Shown one piece after another: positions 32,136-41,835 of a stretch of 64,000 bases of DNA. Within the stretch, counting starts at the first letter, position 1. Every line of letters begins with the position of its first letter. Location: positions 31,564,703 through 31,628,702 of the forward strand of contig CM036771.1 in assembly GCA_020796225.1 (NCBI GenBank), written 5' to 3'. Source of the DNA: Arion vulgaris (Eukaryota > Mollusca > Gastropoda > Stylommatophora > Arionidae). The notes below the pieces were generated by a model. The model searched no databases and was not told the DNA's origin. It saw nothing but the letters and a program-made list of their open reading frames with translations. Position numbers and translations under genes: made by a program.

Positions 32136-32254
32136 GATGTTGATAATGGAGGCTTCCCCAATTTCCAAGGACTACTTAAGTGTAAGTTTTATCCTGGACA
32201 CAAGTGTGTTGGATGGAATAAGAGAACTGAGAGGCTAGCACCAGCAGTGCACAT

Positions 32255-32295
32255 AGATATGAGAACATAGATATGAGCACATAGATATGAGAATG
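32255..32295. repeat. Short ACATAGATATGAG repeat, 3-4 copies
   Basis: Units of 13-14 bases, ACATAGATATGAG, between the 60-bp array and a LINE fragment. Confidence 0.85.
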
Positions 32296-32339
32296 AATAG
32301 GGGAGGATGGGTTAGAAAAGAGATGAGGAAGAAAGGGAA

Positions 32340-32965
32340 AACTTCAGTTTCTTAGCGACTATATCTCTTGGATGAATAAACTGACTTTAATATAAAATGT
32401 ATCCAATGATTTAACGAGTTTGGAATTACAAGCAGAGCTAATGTCTGAAGAGCATAATGAGCCTGATCACAGTGTAGGTGAGATCGAGTTCCTAATCCTG
32501 TGGGAGACGGACGATTAAACGTAGGCCCCGTGTTCAATTTGAGCACGTAAAAGAACTCTTGACAGTTCAAAATCTAGAACAGCAGGTTGGATAGTCGCTG
32601 CCCAGGCAAAATTCGTTACAACAATATCTTCCTTATCTTCAAAATTACATCGAGGACTCTCGTCGGTGCTACGGAGTTCGTGAGCTGCAGCTGAGATCTT
32701 CCTGTGTAAGAAAGAGATCGGAGTACACATGGTTACTCACCGAAGTGCTATAATGATAGTCCTATCAATCAATCGAACCTTCAAGCGTCAGAACGACAGG
32801 CAAACGTCTTAACCACTTCGCCATAGACACCCAAATATGTTTAACCAGCGAGCCACGGAAACCATCAGCACGCATACCCATCGACAATTGCCAAGGGAGA
32901 CTGTACACCTATGAGTGTGTCCAGAATGCTATGATGTCCGCTCAAAAACCAATAACCCATTTCTC
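32340..32965 (+). pseudogene. LINE family 4 tail split by SINE insertions
   Basis: The left part (32340-32455; GATTTAACGAGTTTGGAATT and AGCAGAGCTAATGTCTGAAG) and the right part (32833-32965; ATGTTTAACCAGCGAGCCAC to AAAAACCAATAACCC) are collinear with the uninterrupted copy at 48050-48245. Between them lie a SINE-A (32456-32785) and a short SINE-C piece. No coding capacity remains. Confidence 0.7.
32456..32785 (+). mobile_element. SINE-A copy, 5'-truncated
   Basis: The body runs from AGTGTAGGTGAGATCGAGTT through GAGCACGTAAAAGAACTCTT to TGTGTAAGAAAGAGATCGGA and ends in TCCTATCAATCAATC. The tRNA-like head is missing. It is followed at 32787-32830 by a SINE-C head piece in reverse (CGTCAGAACGACAGGCAAAC). 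Confidence 0.75.
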
Positions 32966-33059
32966 TGTGTATACACTCACAGTAAGCTGTCTTATTGATT
33001 TCTCTTTGGATTTAAGAATATCGCTAGAACGTCAATGTCTAAAAATAGGTCGGGTTGGA

Positions 33060-33125
33060 GCGGACGGAGATAGATAGAAATGAGAGAGAGTGAGAGAGTG
33101 TGATAGAGAGATATATATATAATGA
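33060..33125. repeat. GA and TA simple repeat
   Basis: GAGAGAGTGAGAGAGTG followed by GAGAGATATATATATA. Confidence 0.8.
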
Positions 33126-33165
33126 ACGTTATTACGTTTGATGAATGCTTCTACATATACAATAT

Positions 33166-33420
33166 CTTCTTCTTCTTTGAACGCTCCATATCCACCATTT
33201 GTTGAACTACTCTTAGTATGTAATCTGAGCCTAAGAGTGATTGTACATTGTGCCAGTTATGCGCCTACAAGTAGGCCAGCACATCCGATTTCTGAGATGG
33301 TTTTTATTTACTAGGGTAGCTTCCTTAGGTCCTACATCAGTCGCCTCTTACGGCATGCCTTGTAGGTCTCAGTGGTACTATTCTTTGCTTCCCTTGCGGG
33401 CCCGGCAGCACACAGGCGAG
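33166..33420 (-). mobile_element. SINE-E copy
   Basis: In reverse orientation: TTCTTCTTC tail, AACGCTCCATATCCACC, AGCCTAAGAGTGATTGTACA, GTTATGCGCCTACAAGTAGG, CATCCGATTTCTGAGATGG and the head near GGGCCCGGCAGCACAC. Full length. Confidence 0.82.
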
Positions 33421-33461
33421 ATATTTATTATCAAATGTTTCAGTCAAAATATAATCTTGAT

Positions 33462-33658
33462 TTCTTTCTTGTCTACAATCCTGTTTCTTGTCTACAATCC
33501 TGTTTCTTGTCTACAATCCTGTTTCTTGTCTACAATCCTGTTTCTTGTCTACAATCATGTTTCTTGTCTACAATCCTGTTTCTTGTCTACAATCCTGTTT
33601 CTTGTCTACAATCCTGTTTCTTGTCTAAAATCATGTTTCTTGTCTACAATCCTGTTTT
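33462..33658. repeat. 19-bp minisatellite, about 10 copies
   Basis: Unit CTTGTCTACAATCCTGTTT, almost invariant; two copies have CATG in place of CCTG. The repeat gives open frames of period 19 codons (FLVYNPVSCLQSCFLSTIL). Confidence 0.95.
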
Positions 33659-33834
33659 GTCTTACAGTGTCAGGATAAGAAGAGATTTCTAGAACCAGAC
33701 CTTGCGTGTATTTCATAAATTGTGACTTTGGCCGCCTCTTTTATCTCTGAGGTCCACCTAACTATGTTCAATAGCAGAAAAGATGTAATTGCGTTAACGT
33801 CGTGGTTTAGTTCTTGAGCTATAAAATTACATAG

Positions 33835-34045
33835 ACCGTTTCTGGTTGCCCGCCTGCCCAGCGTGTTCGTTGAGCGTTGGAGGACGAGTGACAAGCCAAC
33901 TGTGAGTGCGGTTCAATTCTGCGGGCTGGCAGAAAAGCAACAGGTTCTCCAGATTTACGGTTTAGTGATACCAAACCGAAGGGTTACGATGTCCATGGTA
34001 CCGAGCGGAAGAACTGAAAATTAAAGTGCTTCTAGATCGGGGAAA
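33835..34045 (+). mobile_element. SINE-B copy, tRNA-derived
   Basis: Contains TGAGCGTTGGAGGACGAGTG (A-box region), GTGCGGTTCAATTCTGCGGG (B-box), then CAGGTTCTCCAGATTTACGG and ACCAAACCGAAGGGTTACGA. A fragment of the family 3 LINE 3' end (GATAAGAAGAGATTTCTAGA, minus) precedes it at 33672-33705. Confidence 0.78.
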
Positions 34046-34079
34046 TAAAGACCGTTTCTGTAAGAGTAGTCACAAACAG

Positions 34080-34400
34080 ACTATTACATCTTCTTGTTCT
34101 TCTTCTGTTGCCGTCACTCTGTTGCTTAGTGTCTATGGTGTTCTGTTTTTATCTTGCGATGTTCTAGTGTCTATGGAGATAGTTATGTTTACTTGTTGAC
34201 CGGATTATGCTATGCTATACATCCATGTTTTCGTGGTCTTCCTCTCGCCTTCTTTCCTGATGTTCCCTTGCAGAAGTCTCAGTATATAATGGAGGTTGGT
34301 TGCGTTCTTATCAAGTTGCTTAACCACTTCGTTCTTTGTTTCTGAATTTAATTCAAGCAAGGTTATGTCCCAACTTTCTTTCTTATACTGATGTTAGTGA
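34080..34400 (-). pseudogene. Probable LINE tail fragment
   Basis: The minus strand around 34215-34275 reads GKKARGRPRKHG, the RGRP motif typical of LINE C-terminal regions. A related segment lies at 41600-41710. The flanking sequence is too decayed to place in a family. Confidence 0.45.
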
Positions 34401-34549
34401 CTCTGTCTTTTCTGCTATTGTTGGTAAATGTTCGCAGGCAGTGCATTTAACATGTACAGTTTGCGACTGTGCTTTGCTGGTTGTCCATGTTTGACCATGG
34501 TAAAGCAGATAGTTTTCTTGGTTTTATTCTCCCAAAATGGTCGAAACAT

Positions 34550-35147
34550 TTAGCTATATGTCTGTATATGTATGACATATATGGGAGAGGAGGTGTGGGG
34601 GGATGAGTCTCAATATAAGAATGATGTCTGTCTATATATAGTATGACATATATGGGAGAGGAGGTGGGAGGGGATGAGTCTCAATATAAGAATGATGTAT
34701 GTCTATATATATGTATGACATATATGGGAGAGGAGGTGTGGGGGATGAGTCTCAATATAAGAATGATGTCTGTTTATGTACATGTATGACATATGTGGAG
34801 AGGGAGGGGGAAGAGAGAGAACTGAGTATCAATATAAGAATGGTGTCTGTCTATGTACATGTATGACATATGTGGGAGAGGAGGGGGGAAAGAGAGAACT
34901 GAGTCTCAATATAAGAATGATGTATGTCTATATATATGTATGACATATATGGGAGAGGAGGTGTGGGGGATGAGTCTCAATATAAGAATGATGTCTGTTT
35001 ATGTACATGTATGACATATGTGGGAGAGGGAGGGGAAGAGAGGAACTGAGTATCAATATAAGAATGATGTCTGTCTATGTACATGTATGACATATGTGGG
35101 AGAGGGAGGGGGAAGAGAGAGAACTGAGTATCAATATAAGAATGATG
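34550..35147. repeat. 71-77-bp minisatellite, about 8 copies
   Basis: The unit contains ATGTCTGTCTATGTACATGT, ATGACATATGTGGGAGAGGA, a G/A-rich stretch of variable length and GAGTCTCAATATAAGAATG. Length variation falls in the G/A-rich stretch, where some units carry GGGGGGAAAGAGAGAAC. Confidence 0.93.
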
Positions 35148-35364
35148 TCTGTTTCATTGCGTTTGTTCGTTCTTATCTTATCAATCAAGCTAGTTCCTCT
35201 TTATGATCTGTGAGGTTTGCGCCGAGAACAGAGTACGTTGCGCCTACGTTATGCCTCTACGTTATATAGGAAAGGGAGATGTGAGTTTTGGCAGAAGTGT
35301 GTACATATTATGCAACAGGACATGCATGTGTACAAACTTGTAACTAAGATTTTACAAGCAGAAA

Positions 35365-35615
35365 CGACCGTGTGGGGCTGGGCCGCAAGGAAGCAAAGAA
35401 TAGCACCACTGCGACCTACAAGGTATGTCGTAAGATGCAACTGAGGTAGAGGTGTCGAGAAGCTACCCTAATAAATAAAAAGCGTCGTAATAATCGGATG
35501 TGCTGGCCTTCATGTAGGCGCATAACTGGCACAAAGTACAATCGCTCTTAGGCTCAGATCACATACAGATCACACAGAGTGGTTAACAAGTGATCGGTGT
35601 GAAGCGTTCAATGAA
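35365..35615 (+). mobile_element. SINE-E copy
   Basis: Head GACCGTGTGGGGCTGGGCC, then AAGCAAAGAATAGCACCAC, GCTACCCTAATAAATAAAAA and TCAGATCACATACAGATCAC, ending GTGAAGCGTTCAATGAAGAA. The interval 35150-35365 includes a segment with GTGAGGTTTGCGCCGAGAAC that recurs near 41935-41960. Confidence 0.82.
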
Positions 35616-35639
35616 GAAAACAAACAGAAAAACTTCACC

Positions 35640-35755
35640 TGAAAGTACCACGTCTGGAGTTATAATTTATCATGGTATCAGACATATAGGATAATGTGCA
35701 CCTATAGGTCTGCCCAGAGTGATATGAGGTCGGTGCAGTAACACATAACCATTGT
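35640..35755 (+). pseudogene. LINE family 4 3' end fragment
   Basis: Ends with AATGTGCACCTATAGGTCTG, CCCAGAGTGATATGAGG and GCAGTAACACATAACC, parallel to 4230-4290. It lies between a SINE-E and the 3' end of the unknown gene exon. Confidence 0.55.
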
Positions 35756-35825
35756 AGAAAAAACAATACGTATACACAAACATCATACATACAAGCATAT
35801 ATGTTGGACACACATATTATAGTCC

Positions 35826-36902
35826 TTACCGTTCATGACGTAAGCGGAAGGATACTCGTTTCACAGATTTGAAAGAGTGACCAGCTCGGCCTTTGCCTCG
35901 GCCTCGTCTGGAACTCGTGAGGTCTTTCTGAGTTTTTCCAGAACGTGGCAAACTGTCACTAGACTTGCTACCCATGCTATCTATCTCTCCATCAGTATCC
36001 TTCTTATTATCGTTAAATACAGTCTTCTCTAAACCAGCTACTTGCAACAGATCTTCTCGAACATTCGTACCACCTCCAGTGCATACCTCCTCCCGCACTG
36101 TTTCAAAATGTGGAATTGCGTTCAAGCATGGTAAACTTTGGATGTCAATTAAGTTGAACTCTTCAAAGACCTTTGATCTACCAGCGGTTCCCATTTCCTT
36201 GCTATCCATTACATTTGATTGGTAAGTGAAAGAAGGATGAATCCGCTCCGTTTGTAAACTGAAGCTTTTGTTGATATCGAAAGGAGCATCCTTAGCACAG
36301 CACTTATACTCCGTTTGCAAATTATGTGCTTTATTGCTATCGTGGCTATGATCCATCTGCGAACATGATTGATAAGAACTGTCAAATTTGTGCAGAGTTT
36401 CAACATCATTTTCATTATAGCTTGCGCCTGTCATATCTGGTGTAATAAAGTACTGATCGTTGCGTTGACGATTCCAAACACTGACCTGCCCATCCGTTCT
36501 TGCATGTTCGTTCTCGTAATCAAATATTGGAATATTTAGTTCGATATCGTGTGCAGATACTGGTAACTCAGATTCTAAGTCAGAGTTTTTGAGAAACAGA
36601 TCATGGCAACCAATTATAGAACCATGAAGGGATTCTGCTCCCCCCAACGTCAAATTGAGATCTTTCTTACACAAACAAGAGTCAGTGTTATGTAATACTG
36701 CTACTCTCTTCATCTCATGTCGAGCTTCAGTTTTTCTACCAGTCTCCAGGTCCTTGGCAACTTTTGGTTTGAACTCTTCAATCCTAGACTCCATAGCAAA
36801 ACTGATCTCATCCTGGTCTATTACATCAGCCATTTTAGAAATGAAACACCCACTGTCTTCTTTAACGTCGAAACACTGTTGGTCAACGCTATCTTCATCC
36901 AT
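35826..36902 (-). CDS. Unrecognised 358-codon protein exon with a PP1-docking-like motif
   Basis: I do not recognise this gene. The frame starts at an ATG in strong context (A at -3, G at +4); an in-frame TGA lies about 90 bases upstream with no AG acceptor between, so the start is well placed. It runs 358 codons to TAA. That stop overlaps a strong donor, CG then GTAAGG at 35829, so the coding exon probably ends at 35830 in phase 2 and continues elsewhere. The protein is polar with no signal peptide or membrane segment and is probably disordered. Residues 190-198 and 211-219 form a repeated NK...LQTE motif with a 21-residue spacing. Residues 332-339 are RRGRGKGR and residues 348-352 are KRVSF, which fits the RVxF docking site for protein phosphatase 1. 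Unlike every other long frame here it is neither tandem repeat nor transposon. It could be a nested gene within the CASK intron. Confidence 0.6.
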   Translation of the reverse strand: MDEDSVDQQCFDVKEDSGCFISKMADVIDQDEISFAMESRIEEFKPKVAKDLETGRKTEARHEMKRVAVLHNTDSCLCKKDLNLTLGGAESLHGSIIGCHDLFLKNSDLESELPVSAHDIELNIPIFDYENEHARTDGQVSVWNRQRNDQYFITPDMTGASYNENDVETLHKFDSSYQSCSQMDHSHDSNKAHNLQTEYKCCAKDAPFDINKSFSLQTERIHPSFTYQSNVMDSKEMGTAGRSKVFEEFNLIDIQSLPCLNAIPHFETVREEVCTGGGTNVREDLLQVAGLEKTVFNDNKKDTDGEIDSMGSKSSDSLPRSGKTQKDLTSSRRGRGKGRAGHSFKSVKRVSFRLRHER

Positions 36903-37097
36903 TGTATTTGATGACAGAAAATATGATGAATATCGAAATAATAATAATCCACAAAATCCACGGATTAAAATCCAGAATATATCACAGAGAACAGTTCAGG
37001 ATATCATACACAATTATTCATTAAATAGTATCCATACTATCCGAAATACACTCACTAATTTTAGAACAAAATATAACTTGTTATTTTGTTATTCTAC

Positions 37098-37288
37098 CAA
37101 CACTGGTCAAATGTATATGTATATGCCCATGCTAACACAATGATATCACACTTACACTAGTCAGATGTATATATATATGCCCATGCTAACACAATGATAT
37201 CACACTTACGCTGGTCAGATGTATATGTATATGCTCATGCTAACACAATGATATCACACTTACGCTGGTCAGATGTATATGTATATGC
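37098..37288. repeat. 54-bp minisatellite, 3.5 copies
   Basis: Unit ACGCTGGTCAGATGTATATG, TATATGCCCATGCTAACACA and ATGATATCACACTT. It lies upstream (5') of the unknown minus-strand gene exon, about 200 bases from its start codon. Confidence 0.92.
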
Positions 37289-37317
37289 GTATAAGCAACA
37301 ATCCTAGAGATCTCATT

Positions 37318-37420
37318 CAAAATTGCCCATATGAGTCGGTCGAGATTTGAACCGACAAACTTCAGAACGATAAGCAAACGTCTTAACAACTTCATCATAG
37401 AGAACCCTCATCCATACAAG
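37318..37420 (-). mobile_element. SINE-C fragment, tRNA-derived
   Basis: On the minus strand: CTCTATGATGAAGTTGTTAA (A-box region), GACGTTTGCTTATCGTTCTG and GGTTCAAATCTCGACCGACT (B-box). The body is missing. Confidence 0.65.
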
Positions 37421-37517
37421 CATTCCACGTGACTTCCGATATAGCCCACCAAACTATACAATAAGTGACAGTAACCTGTGAAAGAAATATCAAGTCAGCT
37501 AACGTCTATCGTCTGCA

Positions 37518-37785
37518 ACTTCTTCCTCTTCTTCAAACGCTCCACATCGACCACTTGTTAACCAATCTTTGTGATTTGTATGTGATCTAAGCCTGAGAAT
37601 GATTGTGCTTTGTGCCAGTTATGCACCTACAAGTAGGCAAGCACATCCGATTTCTGCGACGCTTTTATTTACTAAGGTAACTTTCCTAGGCTCCTACCTA
37701 GGTCGCCTCTTACAACATGCCTTGTAGGTCGCAGTGTTACTATTCTTTGCTCCCCCTATGGGCCTCGTTAACGCACGAGTGGCGT
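37518..37785 (-). mobile_element. SINE-E copy
   Basis: Reverse orientation: TTCCTCTTCTTCAAACGCTC tail side, then GCCTGAGAATGATTGTGCTT, GCACATCCGATTTCTGCGAC and GGTCGCAGTGTTACTATTCT, with the head near GGGCCTCGTTAACGCAC. Full length. Confidence 0.82.
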
Positions 37786-37854
37786 TTGCAACGAATCCAT
37801 CGCATTTCTCAATATAAAAATACAAGTTAAAAATAATCAGCCTGTTCTCCCATT

Positions 37855-37925
37855 TCCGGAACCCTACATGCCCTCTTGTTCTCGCCTACATGCCTTCTGT
37901 TCCTCGCCTACATGCGACTTCCCTC
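37855..37925. repeat. CTACATGCC short repeat, 3 copies
   Basis: Three 23-25-base units start CCTACATGCC and include TTGTTCTCG or TTCTGTTCCTCG. The following 37930-38115 is AT-rich with no feature that I can support. Confidence 0.7.
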
Positions 37926-38119
37926 TCTGCTCTTAATGCACCTCATTAATTCTCACTTGCTATTTCTTCCAGAACAATTTTTGCCTTATTATGTAGAAAT
38001 CTCTATTCTATGGCATTTCACGCACACTATCCGTAATTACTTTTATTTTTTTAAATAAATTATTACAATTACTATTATGATTACAATATTTCTATATTTT
38101 AAAAAATAATATTAATATG

Positions 38120-38366
38120 TAATAACAAATGTGGTGGGCGTCTGTAGCTTCAGCGGTAGTGAGCTCGATCACAACCCAGGCGCACCTGGTTCTCTAACTC
38201 CGCGGCCGGCATTTTGGAAGCAAATTTGTTGGGCGTAGATTTTTACGAACGGTAAAAATAGACCGCACCGTTCAGGAAGCAATGGTAAATTACTGAAAGT
38301 ATAAATGCTGTCTATAAAATAGACGTTGTTGGCGAAGTTCTGTAAAGGATATGGCACGATTTTCAA
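38120..38366 (+). mobile_element. SINE-F second copy
   Basis: Head GTCTGTAGCTTCAGCGGTAG (A-box TAGCTTCAGCGG), body TGGAAGCAAATTTGTTGGGC and GGAAGCAATGGTAAATTACT, end GTTCTGTAAAGGATATGGCA, collinear with 3522-3763. I could not define target duplications. Confidence 0.75.
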
Positions 38367-38379
38367 TATCAAATAGTAC

Positions 38380-38480
38380 CCGTGTGTTGCCGGGGTACGC
38401 AGGGAGCAAAGAATAGTAACACTGCCACCTACAAGTCATGTCGTAAGATGCCATTAAGGTGGGGTTTGGCGTAGGCCAGT
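38380..38480 (+). mobile_element. SINE-E 5' fragment
   Basis: Head CCCGTGTGTTGCCGGGGTAC, then GGGAGCAAAGAATAGTAACA, CACCTACAAGTCATGTCGTA. The 3' half is missing. Confidence 0.7.
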
Positions 38481-38574
38481 AGAAAAGCTTAGCCAAAAAT
38501 GTCAACCAAACATGAACAAGTCAAATAAAAATAAAATAATAAGTGCCAACCAAGAAGAAATGAAGCTCTTCTAG

Positions 38575-38760
38575 AGGAGCCCTTCACAAGATACAGAAGA
38601 GCTGGAGGGACTGCAGGATATAGCTAACGAGAGGAAGATTCTGCATGAGTTGGTTGAGGGGATAAGGCTTAAAAAGGCTTAAGAGAGTGGGAGAGAGAGA
38701 TAGAGAGAGAGGAGAGAGTGACAGACAGAGAGAAAGAGAGAGTGAGAGATATTACCAAAT
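38575..38760 (+). pseudogene. LINE family 2 3' fragment and GA-rich tail
   Basis: AGAAGAGCTGGAGGGACTGC, TGCATGAGTTGGTTGAGGGG parallel the family 2 ending at 17775-17860. It runs into GAGAGAGAGATAGAGAGAG (38690-38750) and a TA run at 38773-38794. Confidence 0.65.
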
Positions 38761-38814
38761 AGCGTTGATCCACTATATATATATATATATATATGTACGC
38801 ATTACATAATAGAA

Positions 38815-39130
38815 GTGATTAAATCAGAGAAATGTCTGGTCAACCACTAGTAACACCTGTTATAAGAAGGAGAAGATGGAGATATGTTGGACACACCTTG
38901 GGAAGAAATGATCAAAGAATAACAAAACAGGCATTGAAGTGTGAGGCAGATGGTTCAAGAAAGAGAAGACGACCTAGGGAGACCCTGAAACAAATGCTGC
39001 TGGTTGAGGCAAGAAATATAGGTCTCAGTTCCATTGCGCGAGTTGCCCAGGACAGAGCGGTATGGAGAAATTGCTTGCAGTTCCTATGTAACGTAAAAGG
39101 TAGGCAAGTAAATATTATTATCATTATTAT
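38815..39130 (+). pseudogene. LINE family 1 tail, longest uninterrupted copy
   Basis: One plus-strand frame reads MSGQPLVTPVIRRRRWRYVG, HTLGRNDQRITKQALKCEAD, GSRKRRRPRETLKQMLLVEA, RNIGLSSIARVAQDRAVWRN and CLQFLCNV, followed by an ATT-rich tail. It is 5'-truncated but the tail frame is intact. Confidence 0.8.
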
Positions 39131-39217
39131 TATTACACAATAACGCGAGGTTTAGAAAAACAACTCAGATGAACTGGTGAGATTAAGAAGAAAAATGAAA
39201 ATCGTGACATGTCCTGT

Positions 39218-39395
39218 ACAGAAGGTAGCCACTGTACAGGACGTAGACACTGTACAAGACGTAGCCATTGTACATGACGTAGTCACTGTACAGGACGTAG
39301 CCACTGTACATGACGTAGTCACTGTACAGGACGTAGCCACTGTACAGGACGTAGCCAATGTACAGGACGTAGCCACTGTACAGGACGTAGCCATG
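39218..39395. repeat. 18-bp minisatellite, about 10 copies
   Basis: Unit GTAGCCACTGTACAGGAC with variants GTAGTCACTGTACATGAC. The period of six codons with no stops keeps frames open on both strands. Confidence 0.95.
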
Positions 39396-39419
39396 AACAA
39401 CAGTAAACAAGTCATCGAT

Positions 39420-39820
39420 TTTCGTCGAGATGTAGATAAGACTCCAAAATGAAACCAGAGATAATGAAAATATCATGACGTTGAATAAAAGAGAAATGAA
39501 GACAGTCACAAAATAATATAAGAAAGCGGGTTCTGCCACTAGAATGAATTTCTTCCTCTACAGCGATCAGTTGTCTATACTCAAAGGTCTAAACAGTAAA
39601 GATGAATTACCTCCAAGAATACAGTTGTCAGCTAGGGGTATTGGGGTGTGCCTCACTATTCGTCCTTCAAATTAGTCTCACGGGAGGATCAAGTCACTCA
39701 CGATGGGGGCACGTTCGTAGAATATGTTCTGGAGTATGGGAGGTGGGGAGTGAATTTTGTCATGAGCACTGGTCATTTTCAATAGTTTTCGTTTGATGGA
39801 CTATTGGAATGTGAAGGCAA
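39420..39820. other. Stretch without recognisable gene
   Basis: No domain or repeat that I can support. The longest frame (39602-39796) has no recognisable feature. Confidence 0.35.
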
Positions 39821-39822
39821 AT

Positions 39823-40085
39823 TCTTCTTCTTCTTCTTCAAACGCTCCATATCGACCACTTGTTAACTACTCTTTGTGATTTCTATGTGATCCAAGCCTA
39901 AGAGCGATTTTACCGGACGCCAGTTAGGCGCTAACAAGTAGGCCATTACATCCGATTGCTGCGACGATTTTTATTTACTAGGTAGATTCCTATGACCCTA
40001 CCTCGGTCGCTTCTTACGGTACGCCTTGTAGGTAGCAGTGTTACTATTCTTTGCTCCTTGAAAGCCCTGACAGAACACACGGATA
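39823..40085 (-). mobile_element. SINE-E copy
   Basis: Reverse orientation with a TTCTTCTTCTTCTTCTTC tail, AACGCTCCATATCGACCAC, AGTAGGCCATTACATCCGAT and CCTTGTAGGTAGCAGTGTTA. The head side ends near CAGAACACACGGATATA. Full length. Confidence 0.83.
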
Positions 40086-40089
40086 TATG

Positions 40090-40312
40090 ATTGATTTCAT
40101 TAATCCATGATTCCCCAGATGGCTCCGTCCCTCTTGGCAGAAATAACACGCCAGCTGTTGAGAGTGTTGCACACAGCACCAACTCCACATCTTCAGCAAC
40201 AATCCTAGATATCTCATTAAAAATAGAACATGTGACTTGGTTCGATTCGAGACTTACAACCTTCAGAACGTCAAACAAACGTGTTAACCATTTCAACAAC
40301 AAGGACATTTTT
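40090..40312 (-). mobile_element. SINE-C copy, tRNA-derived
   Basis: On the minus strand: TTGAAATGGTTAACACGTTT (A-box region), GGTTGTAAGTCTCGAATCGA (B-box region), AACTCTCAACAGCTGGCG and CAAGAGGGACGGAGCCATCT. Collinear with 43370-43610. Confidence 0.72.
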
Positions 40313-40494
40313 CAATCTGATTCATATATATCTTTCTTCATTGTTTAGACTAACTTTCATTTTGTTTACATCCTGTTCTCATTATTCTTGGTCCCCACAC
40401 ACACTTCCTAATTATTCGTGTCCATCCTTCCTGGATCTTTGTTCCAATTTCTAATTTCTCCCTTCCTTGCTTCCTCACGACACAGGCACTTTCG

Positions 40495-40690
40495 CCAGCT
40501 GACGCCCGCCTGTCCAGCGTGTTCGTAGCGCGTTGAACGACGGGTGCAAGCACCCTGTGAGTGCGGTTCAATTCCGCGGGCTGGCAGAAAAGCGACAAGT
40601 ACTCCATATTTACGGTGTTCGTGGTACCGAACCGATGAGGTGAAAGCTCAAGTGCTTCTGAATCAGGTAAAAATGAATAATCGCCAGCTG
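40495..40690 (+). mobile_element. SINE-B copy, tRNA-derived
   Basis: GTAGCGCGTTGAACGACGGG (A-box region) and GTGCGGTTCAATTCCGCGGG (B-box) are clear, followed by CTCCATATTTACGGTGTTCG and CAAGTGCTTCTGAATC. This is the cleanest copy of the family. Confidence 0.82.
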
Positions 40691-40795
40691 ACATTAGCCA
40701 CGGGATGACATTTCAATAAATGAAAAGTGTAGTCGCTACTGGCTGGCTGGGTCCTTGAAACTGGACACGTCAAGGTACGTCATTGTATTCGTGAC

Positions 40796-41335
40796 ATTGT
40801 GTTGTATTGAGGTTGTAGTTGTGTTGTATTGGTTGTATTGGGTTGTATTGGGTTAGTATTGGGTTGTATTGGGTTGTATTGGGTTGTATTGTTGTTTGTG
40901 TTGTATTGTGTTGTATTGTGGTTGATTTGTGATTTGTGTTGAATTGTGTTGTATTGGGTTGTATTGTGTTGTATTGTGATTGTATTGTGTTGTATTGGGT
41001 TGTATTGGGTTGTATTAGGGTTGTATTGTGTTTGTATTGTATTGGGTTGTATTGAGGTTGTATTGGGTTGTATTGTAGTTGTATTGGGTTGTATTGAGGT
41101 TGTATTGTGTTGTATTGTGTGAGGGTTGTATTGGGTTGTATTGTGTTGTATTGGGTTGTATTGGTTGTATTGGTTGTATTGGGTTGTATTGAGTTGAATT
41201 GTGTTGTATTGGTTGTATTGGGTGTATTGTGTTGTATTGGGTTGTATTAGGTTGATTGGTTGTATTGTAGTTGTATTGAGGTTGTATTGGGTGTATTGTG
41301 TTGAATTGGGTTGTATTGGGTTGTATTGGGTTGAA
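40796..41335. repeat. TTGTATTGGG decamer repeat array
   Basis: About 50 copies of TTGTATTGGG, TTGTATTGTG and TTGTATTGAGG-type units over 540 bases, with G-runs of two or three on the plus strand. The minus-strand frame of N, T, Q and Y residues is a by-product. Confidence 0.93.
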
Positions 41336-41482
41336 TGTGACATAGCAACACGGTGTCTTTCATAACCTTGAGACACTCTTTTTAAACCGGTCAAAAGTAA
41401 CCACTCAAAGCATATACTGATCGTTTTCCTCCAATGACATATGTTGCCAGAGGTGACAACTGACCATTATGATTGATTGGGT

Positions 41483-41835
41483 GTCTCTGTGGCGAAATGG
41501 TCCAGTAGTGTTAGTCTTCTTAATCTATTATCGCCCCACGCTGCTGAAAGGTTGTTGACCACTATCGTGGTTTCTGTTTCCTTGAGTCGCTTTAGTGGCT
41601 TGTGGTATAGTTAATTTTGTTTTTTGATAGGATTATGGTGTGCCATATAACCATCGTTTTCGTGGTCTTCCTCTCTCATTCTTCCTGATGTTCTTGGTTT
41701 CGAATCCAGACCGAGTAGTTAAGATTGTAGTAAGAGCTACGGAGAGTATGATTTGTACAATATCCTTGTCAAGTGTCGTGCCATTTCTGCTTAGAAAGAC
41801 TGAGCTACATAGGGAAAACCCGGTGTAATTAAGTC
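41483..41835 (+). mobile_element. SINE-C copy interrupted by a LINE-like fragment
   Basis: The head GTGTCTCTGTGGCGAAATGG (A-box TGGCGAAATGG) is separated from the B-box region GGTTTCGAATCCAGACCGAG by about 180 bases containing GGTCTTCCTCTCTCATTCTT, which is also present near 34233. The body then continues to ACATAGGGAAAACCC at 41820. From 41840 to 42235 I see no supported feature apart from the 41890-41965 segment shared with 35160-35240. Confidence 0.6.

Noticed and set aside
18955..40690. True tRNA genes at the A/B-box sequences
   Set aside because: The boxes sit at the heads of multi-copy SINEs. No clean cloverleaf with an acceptor stem was visible by eye.
40796..41335. Interstitial telomere sequence
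   Set aside because: The unit TTGTATTGGG is not TTAGGG or a known animal telomere variant.
40780..41394. A 204-codon N/T/Q-rich minus-strand frame
   Set aside because: It is an artefact of the decamer array. Residue composition follows directly from TTGTATTGGG.
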